Assembly (NCBI RefSeq): GCF_950295315.1
Contig: NC_080168.1
Location: forward strand, 63,759,838 to 63,823,837
DNA: 64,000 nucleotides
Source of the DNA: Erinaceus europaeus
Taxonomy: Eukaryota > Chordata > Mammalia > Eulipotyphla > Erinaceidae
Reading direction: 5' to 3'
Shown: piece by piece, positions 45,004-55,530 of the stretch
Numbering within the stretch: position 1 is the first letter of the stretch
Layout of the letters: the number at the start of each line of letters is the position of its first letter
Program-made: the position numbers and the translations under genes
The notes under the pieces: generated by a model
Database searches by the model: none
The model's input: the letters and a program-made list of their open reading frames with translations, nothing else
Told to the model about the DNA's origin: nothing

Positions 45004-45724
45004 GCGCCCAGCTCAAAGTGCACAGTAGAGCAGGCTGTCAGCACGAGACTGCAGCAGGTGCAGGGGGACTCTGCGAGGAGCACAGGGGTGCGTGCTGGGG
45101 GGGTCTTGGCACCAGGACCCCTCACTCCACGGCTCCCCCCCCACCCCACCCATGGCTTTGGGCAACACTGAGGTCAGACATTCTGTGAAACCGGAAGGAA
45201 AACAACAACAACGAAACAAACAAACAAAAAACCCTCAGCAGCCACCGTCGTCTGCGTTGAGGGGAAGAGTGACTTTCAAAACTTTGTTGCCGTTCTGGCA
45301 AATAAAACAAACAAAAAGAAGAAAAAGAAAAAGAAAGCAAATGCCTGAGAACCGTCCCCCGCCCGACACACCGGAGCCAAATGAGCGCATCCCGGCGAGG
45401 GGCTGACTTTCCCATCCGGCTTGCAAATAAACGCATGTCCCCACCTGCAAACAAACAAGCAAACAAGCCCCGAGACCCAAACGTCCGCCTGGAGGAGCCC
45501 AGGTGCACTTGGCCTGAGCAGGGTAAGAGTCCTAGGCGGGTGAGGAGACTGGAGGGTGACTTACTTTCGCGCCCGGTCCTGCCCTGCAAAGCCCAGGCCC
45601 CCGGGACTGGCGGGGCGCGAAGGTTCAGCGCCCCGCGGGGAGCACCGGGCACCGCATTCTGGAAGCACAGCTCGTCCCGCGCATCTCCCCGCACCCGCCG
45701 CTTTCCCGGCCGCCTCAGCACAGT

Positions 45725-45736
45725 CGCGCATGCGCG
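45725..45736 (+). promoter_or_regulatory. NRF1-type site
   Basis: CGCGCATGCGCG matches the palindromic NRF1 consensus YGCGCAYGCGCR exactly. It lies just inside INTS13 intron 1. Confidence 0.65.
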
Positions 45737-45753
45737 GGCGCCCGGCCACTCAC

Positions 45754-45860
45754 CGCTCCTGCCGCGCGTGCGCACTGCACGCCGTTACAGCCGCGCCAGG
45801 CCCCCCCGCTTTTAAACGCCCCCCCAACAGGAAGAAGGCGGAGCCAGGAAGGCGCGCCGG
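45754..45860 (-). other. INTS13: INTS13 untranslated first exon (tentative; 5' end unknown)
   Basis: A strong minus-strand donor (GCG|GTGAGT) at 45754/45753 lies inside the CpG island, upstream of the coding-exon-1 acceptor at 43386. A second perfect donor (GAAA|GTAAGT) ends at 45565 and could make an alternative longer or second first exon. The transcription start is a guess within 45780-45900. Confidence 0.5.
45763..45774 (-). promoter_or_regulatory. Second NRF1-type site
   Basis: The minus strand reads TGCGCACGCGCG, an exact match to YGCGCAYGCGCR, 26 bases from the first site. It overlaps the presumed INTS13 first exon. Confidence 0.65.
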
Positions 45861-46099
45861 CCCCTTCAGATTGTCTATCCGGATCTCTCACGGGAAAGAC
45901 GAGGAGAGACTCCGCGACAGCAAAGCCCCGACAGCGTCAGTGGCAAAGCCCACCGCGGCAACTCCACAGCGAAGGCCCTCCCGGCCGGTCTCGTCACACC
46001 GGCCGGTTCCCTCGCTGACTTGGGGGGGGGGGGTGAGGAGAAGAAGAAGTATCGCGATGCTATGCGAGAGGATAGGCGAAAGCTTGCGGGTGGGTCGAC

Positions 46100-46110
46100 G
46101 GGGCGGGGCC
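46100..46110 (+). promoter_or_regulatory. GC box (Sp/KLF type)
   Basis: GGGGCGGGGCC matches the Sp1-type GC box, in the middle of the island between the two genes. Confidence 0.5.
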
Positions 46111-46160
46111 TCGCAAGCCGGGCTGTAGGCTCCGCTGTCAAGGCAACCCGAGGAGGGAAG

Positions 46161-46170
46161 TCTCGCGAGG
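46161..46170 (+). promoter_or_regulatory. TCTCGCGAGA-like element
   Basis: TCTCGCGAGG differs by one base from the CpG-island motif TCTCGCGAGA bound by BANP. It lies upstream of the FGFR1OP2 first-exon donor. Confidence 0.45.
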
Positions 46171-46199
46171 CCAGTGCGCTCCAGGAGCGCTGATCCCGA

Positions 46200-46407
46200 G
46201 GCTGTCTTGCAAAGGTTCCCCCCCCTCTCCGCCCCCAACCCTGACTCGGGATGGGGCTGCGCGACGCTGATAGCCTGTCCAGCCCTGCACTGCCTCTGCC
46301 GGCTTCGGAGTCCGCCCGCTGAAGGAGCTCAGCGCGCCGGAAGCGTCTGTCTTTGGGTCCGCGCGGGAGGAGGCTTAAAGTCGCGATCGCCCCAGCGGGC
46401 CGACATT
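46200..46407 (+). other. FGFR1OP2: FGFR1OP2 untranslated first exon (tentative 5' end)
   Basis: The sequence GACATT|GTAAGT at 46407/46408 is a perfect plus-strand donor within the CpG island, and the next gene exon (55756) begins with an acceptor and 5'UTR. The start position is not visible; 46200 is a placeholder. Confidence 0.5.
46337..46343 (+). promoter_or_regulatory. ETS-family site
   Basis: CCGGAAG is the high-affinity ETS/GABPA core, common near starts of CpG-island genes. It is 64 bases before the FGFR1OP2 exon 1 donor. Confidence 0.45.
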
Positions 46408-46707
46408 GTAAGTGGGCTCAAGTTCAAGGATCCTGCTTACGGGCGGAACCTTTCTTCCTACCCCCCTCCGGGGGCTGTGGACCTCTCGAACCCCTACGGC
46501 GGGGAGCCCCGGGAACCCGGCCCGCAGCTCTGCGCTTCCGCTCTGAGCGCCGCTTCCCTGAACCGAGAAGCGCAAAGTTGTTGGCAGAGTTCAGAGGGCA
46601 CCCGGGGCCCCGCGCCCTCCTCGTCTACCCGGGACCCCGGCGGGCGCCGTGGGGGACCGGGTTGACAGCCCACCCCCGGGCGGTCTTAGCGGAGAAGTGA
46701 AGCCAGG

Positions 46708-46934
46708 CTGGGTTTCCTGTGAGCTCGTTAATGAACCTAAGTGAGAAATCTTCTTTTCTTCTTTTTTTAATGTGTATTACTCATTTCACAGTGGTTTGTG
46801 CAAGATGATAATACAGTAGGGCATCGTTCCACAATGCACCCACCACCAAATTGCTGTGCTCACATTCTCCCAATTATCTCCATGGGGAAGGGGGAAGAAG
46901 ATGAAGCAGAAGAATCATCATCAAAGCTAGGACT
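46708..46934. other. Probable repeat remnant in FGFR1OP2 intron 1
   Basis: 'cagtggtttgtgcaagatga' and 'ttccacaatgcacccaccac' look like an interspersed repeat end; class unresolved. Confidence 0.35.
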
Positions 46935-47030
46935 GGGGGTTGGGGTTATGCAAAAAAAAAAAAAAAAAACTCATTCCTGAGACTCTAAAGTCCCAGGTTC
47001 AAACCCTCGCACTAAGCCAGAGCTGAGCAG
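46935..47030 (+). mobile_element. Family D SINE
   Basis: 'ggggttatgcaaaaaaaaaa', 'aagtcccaggttcaaaccct', 'gccagagctgagcagggctc'; the head is shortened. Confidence 0.75.
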
Positions 47031-47258
47031 GGCTCAGAGGAGAAAGAAAAAAAAAAAAAGGAAAGAGAAGGAGATTATTTTAAAATGCTAAAATGAATTC
47101 AAAGTGAGGACTGGGTCCCAGATTGCACAGGAACCATGGGGGCGGCCCCCACCCACCACCATAACCCAGAGAGAACTGGCCGCAAGAGATGCTACTGCCA
47201 GGGGGACCCCAGACTTAGAGCCTGTGGGAAGGGGTGGGTAGGGGAGGCTGTCAGCAAG

Positions 47259-47453
47259 GCAGCAGGACTTGTACAGCTAACGGGTAGTTGTATGGTCAGT
47301 ACTCGAGCTCTGTTGTTAGCAAAGCAGCAGGACTTGTACAGCTGACCCATAGTTGCATGGTTGGTACTTGGGCTCAGTTGTTAACAAAGGCTGCAAGACT
47401 TGTACAGCTGGCCTGTAGTTGCGTGGTCAGTACTTAGGTTCAGTTGTAGTCCT
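47259..47453. repeat. Tandem triplication, 65-66 bp unit
   Basis: GCAGCAGGACTTGTACAGCT-type starts recur at 47259, 47324 and 47390; each unit continues with a TAGTTGYRTGGTYRGTACTY string. Confidence 0.93.
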
Positions 47454-47872
47454 GTATTGAGGTAAACTGGCTGAGGCACTTGTTTCCTTCTATCTGATCT
47501 CTTTTCTCTTACTTTTGTGGGAGCTGGGGCTTTGACAGAGATGGCTGCTATTAAGCACACCCTGGCACTTGATGAAGACCATGTATCTGGTTCGGGTGCC
47601 CCTGCTTCTTCCCAGAGTCAGGGAGTTTTGGGGGTGCAGCCTCATCACAGAATCCTACCAGCTGCCTCTTGACTTTTGGCTTTGATGTGGGTCCCAGAAA
47701 GAGGGCAGTTTGGGGGCGTCTGATTTCTTCAGCGCATAGACCCTTTGGCAGGGATGTCTTGGTTCTGCATGTTCTCTCTACCAGTGCTCGTATTTTCTTT
47801 CCCCTTCTTTTTTTTGGGGAGCACTACATTTGCCACCACTCTCTACCAGGGTTCACCGCCATCAGTCGTCAG

Positions 47873-47875
<3 letters not shown>
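47454..47875. other. Unclassified, moderately GC-rich intronic sequence
   Basis: It follows the triplication and contains no young SINE. A solo LTR or old ERV piece is conceivable (U3 regions often hold tandem units) but not shown. Confidence 0.35.

Positions 47876-47925
<50 letters not shown>
47876..47925. repeat. (AT)25 microsatellite
   Basis: Uninterrupted alternating AT. Confidence 0.98.
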
Positions 47926-47927
<2 letters not shown>

Positions 47928-48309
47928 TATCATTAAGCATTCTTATACCTGTGTTGCAGATGTGATTGATTTCCTCACTGCTAACCATGCCAGTCAGGAC
48001 TTTTTATTTTCTTCATGTCTCTCTCCACCCATTCAGCTTTTGGTCTCATTTTGCTTCCCTCCAAGCACCTTAACAGCCAATTTTATGAGACTGCAGGCTG
48101 TTTCTCCTAAGCATGGCCTTCGCTGTTATAGTTCTGAGCCTTTGTGTATGCTGTATTCCCTTTAGGTTGTCTATTCTTTTTTCTTTAACCACCTATCAAA
48201 GCACATTTGATAGCTCTGGCGTTGTTTCACAGACTTGTCCTGGTGATATTGGTGATACTACTATGCCCCCACACACTTAGAGCAGTTCTTTAAAGTATCT
48301 GTTAGGTTT

Positions 48310-48440
48310 TATTATTTGTTCACGTGTCTGCCTCATGCACATTTGACCTTGAGTCTGAAGTCATGTCTTATTCATCTGTGAAACAAAAGCTGTCCCAGTA
48401 CTTGGCACATAGCAGACATTATTTATGTATACACATTTAG
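48310..48440 (+). mobile_element. L2-like 3' end
   Basis: 'ccttgagtctgaagtcatgt' and 'cagtacttggcacatagcag' match the L2 terminus pattern. Confidence 0.55.
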
Positions 48441-48621
48441 ACGTTTTGTATAATGGAATAGCAAACAGATTCAACATAGGAGCCCTTAGTTCCATTAAAA
48501 TCGCCAAATGTTAGTCAGAAGGAACCTTGCTAATATGCAAAGACTTCTGACCTGTTTTGCATATGAGAACCCCCTTTTTTTTTTCCTAAAACACATAAAC
48601 AATTATACTCTCTTTTTTGTT

Positions 48622-48940
48622 TTGCCTCCAGGGTTACCACTGGGACTTGGTGCCTGCACTACAAACCCACTACCTACTGCTCCTGGAGGCCATTTTCCCC
48701 ATTTTGTTGCTGTTATCACTGTTGTTATTATTGTCATTGCTGTTGTTGGATAGGACAGAGAGAAATTGTGAGAGGAGGGAAAGACAGATGGGGGAAAGAA
48801 AGAACCTGCAGACCTGCTTCACCACTTGTGAAGTGACACACCATCCCCCCACAGGTGGGGAGCTGGGGCCTCAAACATGGATCTTCACATAGGTCATTGT
48901 AATTTGTACCATGTGTGCGCTTAACCTGATGCGCTACCCA
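48622..48940 (-). mobile_element. Family A SINE with 3' module
   Basis: 'gcctccagggttaccactgg' module; duplicated 'aaacaattatac' at 48597 and 48939. Confidence 0.94.
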
Positions 48941-48957
48941 AACAATTATACTTTTAA

Positions 48958-49075
48958 GATGCATTCTTATGAAAGAAGGAACAGAGAGCTCAACATACGG
49001 TACCTATGATTGAACCTGGGGCCTCAGGGCCTCTGATGTCAAAGTCCCATGCTCTTACACAGGCTTTCCCCTGAC
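48958..49075 (-). mobile_element. Family C/D-like SINE (old)
   Basis: 'tgattgaacctggggcctca' in antisense; head diverged. Confidence 0.55.
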
Positions 49076-50027
49076 CTAATTGCACTTATAATATTTGCTG
49101 TTAAGGTTATACAAGATGGCACAACTATTATGCTCTTCGATGATTCTGTATGCTATTACTACAAGTGTCTATTTGAAAAGTAGTGGGATACATATATAAA
49201 GAAAATGCTCTTATATTCTTTTTTGCATATGTTCTTATGACCTCATGCATGCCTGGACAAACCAATAAATGTTTTTAACTGAACTATATTGTTTACATCT
49301 AAAGATAAATGTATAGAAATAGTCACAATGTGTCTGAGTATGTCCAGCTATAGGACAGCTGATTGATTTGCTACTAAAGGAAGAAAAGACAGGTGACTTC
49401 CATTTCTTTGCAACTTTCTTGCCCCTACTCTAAAACTAGACAGCTGGCAGTTGCTATCTTGGGTGGATGGTAGTTTCTCTTTTGTCAGCAGTAGGATGTT
49501 CTGAGCCTTCTGCCAGGAGCCTGACTGTGAATGTCTTTGGGTGGTAAAGTGGGCGAGAAAGTGGTTCAGGGAGGAAGGGAGGACCAGCTTTCAAAATGTT
49601 CACCTGTAATTGGGCCAGTTATAGAAAATAATGTAAATTGTGTTGTGACTAATTATGACAAGCATGATAAAATTAGACAAGTTGAGACTTCTTTTTTAAC
49701 TGGGCTGTGTGTTTTTTAAAAAAAAAAAAAAAAAAAAAACTTGCTAGAAAAGGTAGAAAACAGTCTTCCTGTTCTATGACTGATCCCCACAAAGGGAGGA
49801 AAGCACATGTGTTTAAGGAAAGATGGCCAGGTAAATACATACTATACAGTAGAGTAAGCATTTCTGTGGTCACACATACAGGAAATGAACATGCAGGTTC
49901 TTGAAACTGTGAAGCCCTGTGTCACTGTTTTTCTCAAGTGCTATTATAAGAATGCTTTGAATTACCTGCTGTTTATAATTTCTTACCCCAGCAGATATTT
50001 TTATGGTCACAAAAATCCAATTTTAGG
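49076..50027. other. FGFR1OP2 intron 1, nothing recognised
   Basis: Unique sequence; one A20 run at 49719-49739 and a possible L2-type end near 49215-49275. Confidence 0.5.
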
Positions 50028-50150
50028 GCTGGGGAGATAGCATAATGATTATGCAAAAGACTTTTGTGCCTGCAGTTCCCAAGAAGCCTGTTTCAACCCC
50101 GAGCACCACTATCAGCCAGAGCTGATCAGTGTTCTGGTATTTCTTTCTGT
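50028..50150 (+). mobile_element. Family D SINE
   Basis: 'gatagcataatgattatgca', 'gccagagctgatcagtgttc'. Confidence 0.92.
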
Positions 50151-50785
50151 GTCTTTTTTTCATTAAAAATAAAAATAAAATAAAGCAAAATTTAAATACA
50201 ATTCATCTTGATAGTAGTATTTCATTATGCAACGTGAAGAATGTTTATGACAGCCTGTAGAAGTCCCACTGCTGTGGCTGTTAGTAAAGAGGCAGTTCAG
50301 TCCAGCATAGTAAACAAGTGGAGTGAGTGTCAAAGGCAGAAAAGATGTAAAAAAAAAAAAAAAAGTAATAACATCTAAAGTAGTAACTAATGAAGGCCTT
50401 ATATCTGTTTTAATTCAGTGGTAGTCAGGGAATTTGCTTTGTTTTTCTACCGAACGAGAGTCAGATAATTGTTGCAGAGGAAAAAGCAAGCAGTCCCTGG
50501 GGTCCACCTTGGCTCATGAGAGCACTAGACCAGGGATTGGCTCTATTTCTGTTGCCAGCTTGGCTCTTTCCTTGATGCTTGGTGCTGCCTTTCAGCTCTG
50601 TACTTTGAAAATCCTTGAGTCTATTTTTTCCTTCATAAAATACTTGCCCTGTTTATCAAAAGACAATAAATAGAAAGTCATATTCGCCAAGGTCAGAGTT
50701 TCCAGTAATTTAAGTTTTTGCTCTAGAGTTATCTAGTGGTCCTTTTGAATTGAATCACGCTGGAGAGAAGACTTAAGGAAAAATG
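50151..50785. other. FGFR1OP2 intron 1, nothing recognised
   Basis: Unique sequence with a short poly-A at 50350. Confidence 0.5.
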
Positions 50786-51170
50786 GGGACTGGGGAAACT
50801 GCATTATGGCCATGCAAAAAGACTCATACAGGGAGTCAGGCAGTGGAGCATAGTGTTAAGTACATGTGACACAAGGATCCGGTTCGAGCCCCCAGCTCCC
50901 CACCTGCAGGGGAGTTGCTTCACAAGTGGTGAAGCAGGTCTGCAGGTGTCTGTCTTTCTTTCCCCCTCTCTGCCTTCCCCTCCTCTTTCCATTTCTCTGT
51001 CCTAACAACAATGACATCAGTAACAACAACAGTAATAACAACAACCAAAAAAAAAAAAAAAGGGCAACAAAAGGGAAAAAAAATATTAAAAAAAGAAAAA
51101 GACTCATGCCTCAAGCTCCAAAGTCCCAGGTTCACTGAACCATGGTAAGCTGGACCTGAGCAGTGCTGGA
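50786..51170 (+). mobile_element. Family D SINE split by a family A SINE
   Basis: 'gcattatggccatgcaaaaa' head up to 'aaaaagactcat' (50816-50827); resumes at the identical 12-mer (51096-51107) with 'gctccaaagtcccaggttca'. Confidence 0.92.
50829..51095 (+). mobile_element. Family A SINE nested in the D SINE
   Basis: 'gggagtcaggcagtggagca', 'ggttcgagcccccagctccc', tail AAGGGCAACAAAAGG form. Confidence 0.94.
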
Positions 51171-51356
51171 GAAGAAGAGAGGGAAGAGTAAGCAGACAGT
51201 TTTGAAGGAGAAGGAGGTGACTTTTCTTATCAGACAGCAAGGGTTTGTTTTACACATAGCACAAGAGGCAAGTGGTACTGATGTCGAGAGACAGATAAGC
51301 AGACCCACAGATAGAGCTCAGGAGCACTGCCAATTTATTTCTAAAAACTAAACACG

Positions 51357-51622
51357 GAGCTGGGCAGTAGCACAGTGGGTTAAGCGCAGGTGGTGCTAAG
51401 CGTTTGGACCAACTAAGGATCCCGATTTGAGCCCCCAGGTCCCCACCTGCAGGGGAGTCGCTTCACAGGCAGTGAAGCAGGTCTACAGGTGTCTATCCTT
51501 CTCTCCCCCTCTCTGTCTTCTCCTTTCTCCATTTCTCTCTGTCCTATCCAACAGTAACTACAACAGTAATAAAAAAAAAAACAAGGGCAACAACAAAAAA
51601 GAAAATAAATATTAAAAAAAAA
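51357..51622 (+). mobile_element. Family A SINE (array copy 1)
   Basis: 'gagctgggcagtagcacagt', full body; preceded by 'aaaaactaaacac'. Confidence 0.93.
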
Positions 51623-51635
51623 ATCTAAACAACAG

Positions 51636-51917
51636 GGAGTCAGGTGGTAGCGCAGCGGGTTAAGCACACTTGGCGCAAAGCGCAAGGACCAGCACAAGGA
51701 TCCCGGTTTGAGCCCCCGGCTCCCCACCTGCAGGGGAGTCCCTTCACAGGCAGTGAAGCAGGTCTGCAGGTATCTTTCTCTCCTCCTCTCTGTCTTCCTC
51801 TCCTTTACCATTTCTCTCTGTCTTATCCAACAATGACGACATCAATAACAATAATAACTACAACAATAAAACAACAAGGGCAACAAAAGGGAATAAATAA
51901 ATATTTTTTAAAAAAAA
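51636..51917 (+). mobile_element. Family A SINE (array copy 2)
   Basis: GTAGCGCAGCGGGTTAAGCA; flanked by 'tctaaacaac' and 'aactaaacagc', derived from the same target as copy 1. Confidence 0.95.
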
Positions 51918-51957
51918 CAACTAAACAGCAGATGTGGCATTAAAACTCATTGGAAGA

Positions 51958-52242
51958 GGAATCGGGCGGTAGCACAGCGGGTTAAGCGCAGGTGGCGCAA
52001 AGCATAAGGATCGGCTTAAGGACCCCAGTTCGAGCCCCCAGGTCCCCACCTGCAGGGGAGTCACTTCACAGATGGTGAAGCAGGTCTGCAGGTGTCTAGC
52101 CTTCTCTTCCCCTCTCTGTCTTCCCCTCCTCTCTCCATTTCTCTCTGTCCTATCCAACAACAATGACATCAATAATAACTATAACAATTAAACAACAAGG
52201 GCAACAAACGGGAATAAATAAATATTTTTAAAATTTTTTTTA
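51958..52242 (+). mobile_element. Family A SINE (array copy 3)
   Basis: Flanked by AAAACTCATTGGAAG (51942-51956) and AAAACTCACTGGAAG (52243-52257). Confidence 0.95.
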
Positions 52243-52384
52243 AAAACTCACTGGAAGGATGGATTTGTCCAATAAATGAGACCAAGGCAATGAGTTATCT
52301 CTATAGGAAAATATAGTTAGCTCAGCCCCTTATACTACACATGTAAATAAACACCAGGTAAACTAAGCACTTGCCAAACTAAGA

Positions 52385-52590
52385 CTGTCATTATTAGTGG
52401 ATAAGACAGAGAGAAAACAAGAGAGGAGGGACGGGAAGAGAAAGATAGACAGCTGAAGACCTGCTTCACTGCTTGTGAGGCAACCTCTCTGCAAGTGGGG
52501 AGCCCGGGGGTCAAACTGGGATCCTTATGCCAGTCCTTGGGCTTCTTGCCAGGTGTACTTAACTTGTTGCGCTACTTCCCAGCCCCCAAC
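52385..52590 (-). mobile_element. Family A SINE, tail-truncated
   Basis: 'ggataagacagagagaaaac' to 'aacttgttgcgctacttccc' antisense. Confidence 0.88.
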
Positions 52591-54104
52591 TGTCATTGAA
52601 TTTTCATGGCTGAGGTTCCCAGTTCCATTCTACATGTTCTGGAATGATGCTCTAACTTGTGTCAGCCTCTTTCCTGTGCTCCACTTCATGCAAAACTCTC
52701 CCCCTTGTACATAGTAAACAGAAAAATAAACAAATCTCAAAAATATAAAGCCGTGGGGACTGCCTTAACCAACAAATTCTAAAACTGACCCATTTTTGGA
52801 TTACAGCCGTAACCACCCACCACCACCATCAGGATGGAGGAAGAACCAGCCACTATTCAGAATAGGTTTTCCCTCTTTGTACCCTACCCTCAAACAGTAT
52901 AATCTGTCCTTGTAGTTTTGTCCTTGGACAGAGTACATAATTGGTGGGAAGAGTGCAACCACTTGAGCTCTATAACTGTCCGTGTGTAATTTTCATATGC
53001 CCCTCCCCTGCCCCACCAGAAGTTCAGATGAAAGACAAGGCATTGTTAGATGTTGTCTCACTTTGAGCAGCATCTTAGACAGCTGTCCTTAGGGGCAAGT
53101 ACTAGCACTATTGATGGCTCTTTTGCTGATGGCATTTCCAGAGACTTTATATCTAGACCTCTCAAATCTTAACACAAATGTTTTTACTATTATATCTAAG
53201 GAGTCCAAAGTTGTATTATTTTCCAGCTTTTATTTAAAATTTTAGTTTCAGGGAGGGAACCCAGGACCTTGCACATGCTGAGTCACTTCCCTTTCCTATA
53301 CCCAGTATTCCATTTTTCTTTTAAAAAGAGTTTGACAGAGAGGGGAGCAAGAAGCAGCAGCAGTAAGGCACCCAGAGTTCCCTTCTTGCTGAGTGTGGTG
53401 TGGGGAATGAGAGCCCTGCACATAATAAGGCATGTGCATCAAGGCTTTCTGCTCTCTGAAAATGTTTTTCCAGATTGGCAGCGTGTATAAGATTTTGATT
53501 AAACCTTCTTATTTTAGGTTTGAACCTGCATCTAATAGCAAAATAATAGACCCTTTGCTTTAGCTATTGGGTATAAATTATCAAGAGTACAGTCTGAATG
53601 CTTTCTGAGCTTTTTCATTTTTCTTGGGTTTACATTTTTGGGACTTTGTTGTAAGTCTGATGTTAAATGAAAGCCCAGTGAAAGTGCCTGATTGGTTATT
53701 CTTTTCAGTTTTATGCATGTAGCTTACTTGAACTTACCCTTTCCTGCTTTGCTCCTTTTTCTGTATGCTAGGGGCTTGTTGTTGAACTTGATATGACCTG
53801 CACTGCTGTCAGCACTAATTTCTGCAGGAAAGTCCTGTTTTCTTCAAGTGGATGACATTCCTGAACTACAGTCCTTAACTTGAAATTCAACCAGAATTTT
53901 AATTTAACTTCTGGAGACTTGTCTTCTGGCCTAGTAAATTTAGCAGTCTTTTTTTTTTTTTTTTTTTAAAGCACTGAAAAGAATGACTTATGTAGAAAAT
54001 TAAAGAGAAAATTTCTGAGAGTCTTAAATTGGAAAAAAAAAAAAAGGTTTTTTTTAGGTTTTCTCACAACAGTTAAGGAGGCTGTGTTTAGTCTCTTTAA
54101 CAGT
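52591..54104. other. FGFR1OP2 intron 1, mostly unrecognised
   Basis: 52750-53160 has a different composition and could be an old LTR-type element. A short B-SINE remnant ('gaacccaggaccttgcacat') is at 53250-53285. No gene was found. Confidence 0.4.
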
Positions 54105-54214
54105 TATTGGGCTGGCAAACTAGCTCATTTGGATAGAGTGCTTTGCCATGTGTACACCCAGGTTTGAACTTAACCCTCACTACATTGAAAGAAGCTTTAT
54201 TGGTGTATTGCACC

Positions 54215-54390
54215 AAAGTGAAAGACTCTGGGGTTGTGGGGAGGGATCAGGTCCTGGAACATGATGGCCGAGGAGGACCTAGTGGGGGGTGTGTTGTTAT
54301 GTGGAAAACTGGGAAATGTTATGCATGTACAAACTATTGTATTTACTGTCGACTGTAAAACATCAGTCCCCTAAAAAAGAAATAAAATGA
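54215..54390 (+). mobile_element. LINE/LTR-type 3' end, second kind, copy 2
   Basis: 'caggtcctggaacatgatgg' to 'catcagtcccctaaaaaaga'; near-identical to 36725-36890. Confidence 0.75.
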
Positions 54391-54392
54391 GT

Positions 54393-54538
54393 GGTCCGGG
54401 AGGTGGTACAATGGATAAAGCGTTGGACTTTCAAGCATGAGATCCGAGTTCAATCCCCAGCAGCACATGTGCCAGAGTGATGTTTGATTCTTCTCTCCTC
54501 CTACCCTTCTCATTAATGAATAAAGAAAAATATTTTTT
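54393..54538 (+). mobile_element. Family C SINE with 18-bp target duplication
   Basis: AAAAAAGAAATAAAATGA at 54373-54390 and 54539-54556 are identical, so it landed in the tail of the preceding element. Confidence 0.95.
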
Positions 54539-54650
54539 AAAAAAGAAATAAAATGAAAGAAGCTTTAGTGCTGCAACTCCCCCCCCCCCCGTTTCTTCCT
54601 TCTACCTGAAAAAGTCTACCCAAAGTGGTGAAGCCCCCACAACAACGGGG

Positions 54651-55164
54651 AAAAAAAGGCCGTTATTTATTGATTTTCACTATATATGATGTTTCCCATC
54701 GTGCTAACTGTTGCTCTAAATTAAAACTTTATTTTTACACTTACTAAAAAAAAAAAATCTAGAAGTTAGATTACAGTGTAGTTATATATCAGAAGCAAGG
54801 TTTCCTTAGGAAGGTTGACAGCTGATTGAATAGCCATCAGACCCACTGCGAAGACCTTTTTCACAAATGTCCACAAAGAGAGTGCTCAATTTCCATCCCC
54901 TGTAAAACTTGCTGATTAGATACCTCTGTCCTTACCACATATTTGGAAATATATTCTGATGTTAAATGTATTCTGATTATGTCTGGAAATCCTTCATGTG
55001 CGATCTAATTTTAGTTTGGAAATTATCAACTCACTTCCAGATCTGTGCTTTTCTAAAGGAAGCAAAATCACAGGTGTGGTGACAAGCTTTTTTTTTTTTT
55101 TCCTTTCCAGACAGTGACTAATATAATATAATTCTGTAACAAATATGACTTAAGAAGTCTGTCT
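54651..55164. other. FGFR1OP2 intron 1, nothing recognised
   Basis: AT-rich unique sequence. Confidence 0.5.
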
Positions 55165-55310
55165 GCTGGGGTTAGGAGATGGCTCAAACCCGTAGAGCAT
55201 GTACTTCACCATACACGAGGACCCAGGTGCAAGCCCACAGCCACCACAGGGGAGCTTTGCAAGCACTGCTACAGTGCCTTACCTCTCTCCCTTTCTCTCT
55301 CTCTCCCTAG
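55165..55310 (+). mobile_element. Family E-type SINE
   Basis: 'taggagatggctcaaacccg', 'acccaggtgcaagcccacag'. Confidence 0.75.
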
Positions 55311-55329
55311 TAATTTTTTTTAATTTTAA

Positions 55330-55530
55330 CTTATTTGTTATTCGATAGAGACAGAGAGAAATTGAGAAGGGAGGTAGAGCTAGAGAGGGAAAGAGACAGA
55401 GAGACATCTGTAGTCTTGCCTCACTACTTGTCAAGCTTTCTCCCTGCAGGTGGGAACCAGGTGTTTGAACCTGGGTCCATGTGCACTATAGTGTGCATGC
55501 TTAATCAGGTGCCCCACCACCTGGGCCCTC
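55330..55530 (-). mobile_element. Family B SINE
   Basis: Antisense, ends 'aatcaggtgccccaccacct'; sits in the tail of the E SINE, 230 bases before coding exon 1. Confidence 0.9.

Larger units (their letters stand above)
45350..46700. promoter_or_regulatory. CpG island, shared bidirectional promoter of INTS13 and FGFR1OP2
   Basis: GC-rich, CpG-dense sequence contrasts with the AT-rich surroundings and has no SINE. It separates the first-exon donors of two divergently transcribed genes (45754 minus, 46407 plus; about 650 bases apart). No TATA box was seen at either side. Sites listed separately (NRF1, ETS, GC box, TCTCGCGAGA-like) fit a housekeeping bidirectional promoter. Confidence 0.88.
54105..54650 (+). 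mobile_element. Family E SINE, host of two nested insertions
   Basis: 'gggctggcaaactagctcat' head to TGAAAGAAGCTTTA (54185-54198), resuming at the identical 14-mer (54554-54567). Confidence 0.88.

Noticed and set aside
44588..45016. 142-codon Cys/Ser/Pro-rich minus-strand open frame
   Set aside because: It is a translation of the minisatellite; unit lengths vary and do not keep the frame.
45122..45775. 217-codon minus-strand open frame (and 190-codon plus frame at 45556-46128) in the CpG island
   Set aside because: GC-rich DNA has few stop codons. The frames overlap each other on opposite strands, are Arg/Pro/Ala-rich, and coincide with the shared promoter and first exons.
47876..47925. Cruciform-forming or regulatory AT block
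   Set aside because: A plain dinucleotide microsatellite; no further signal.
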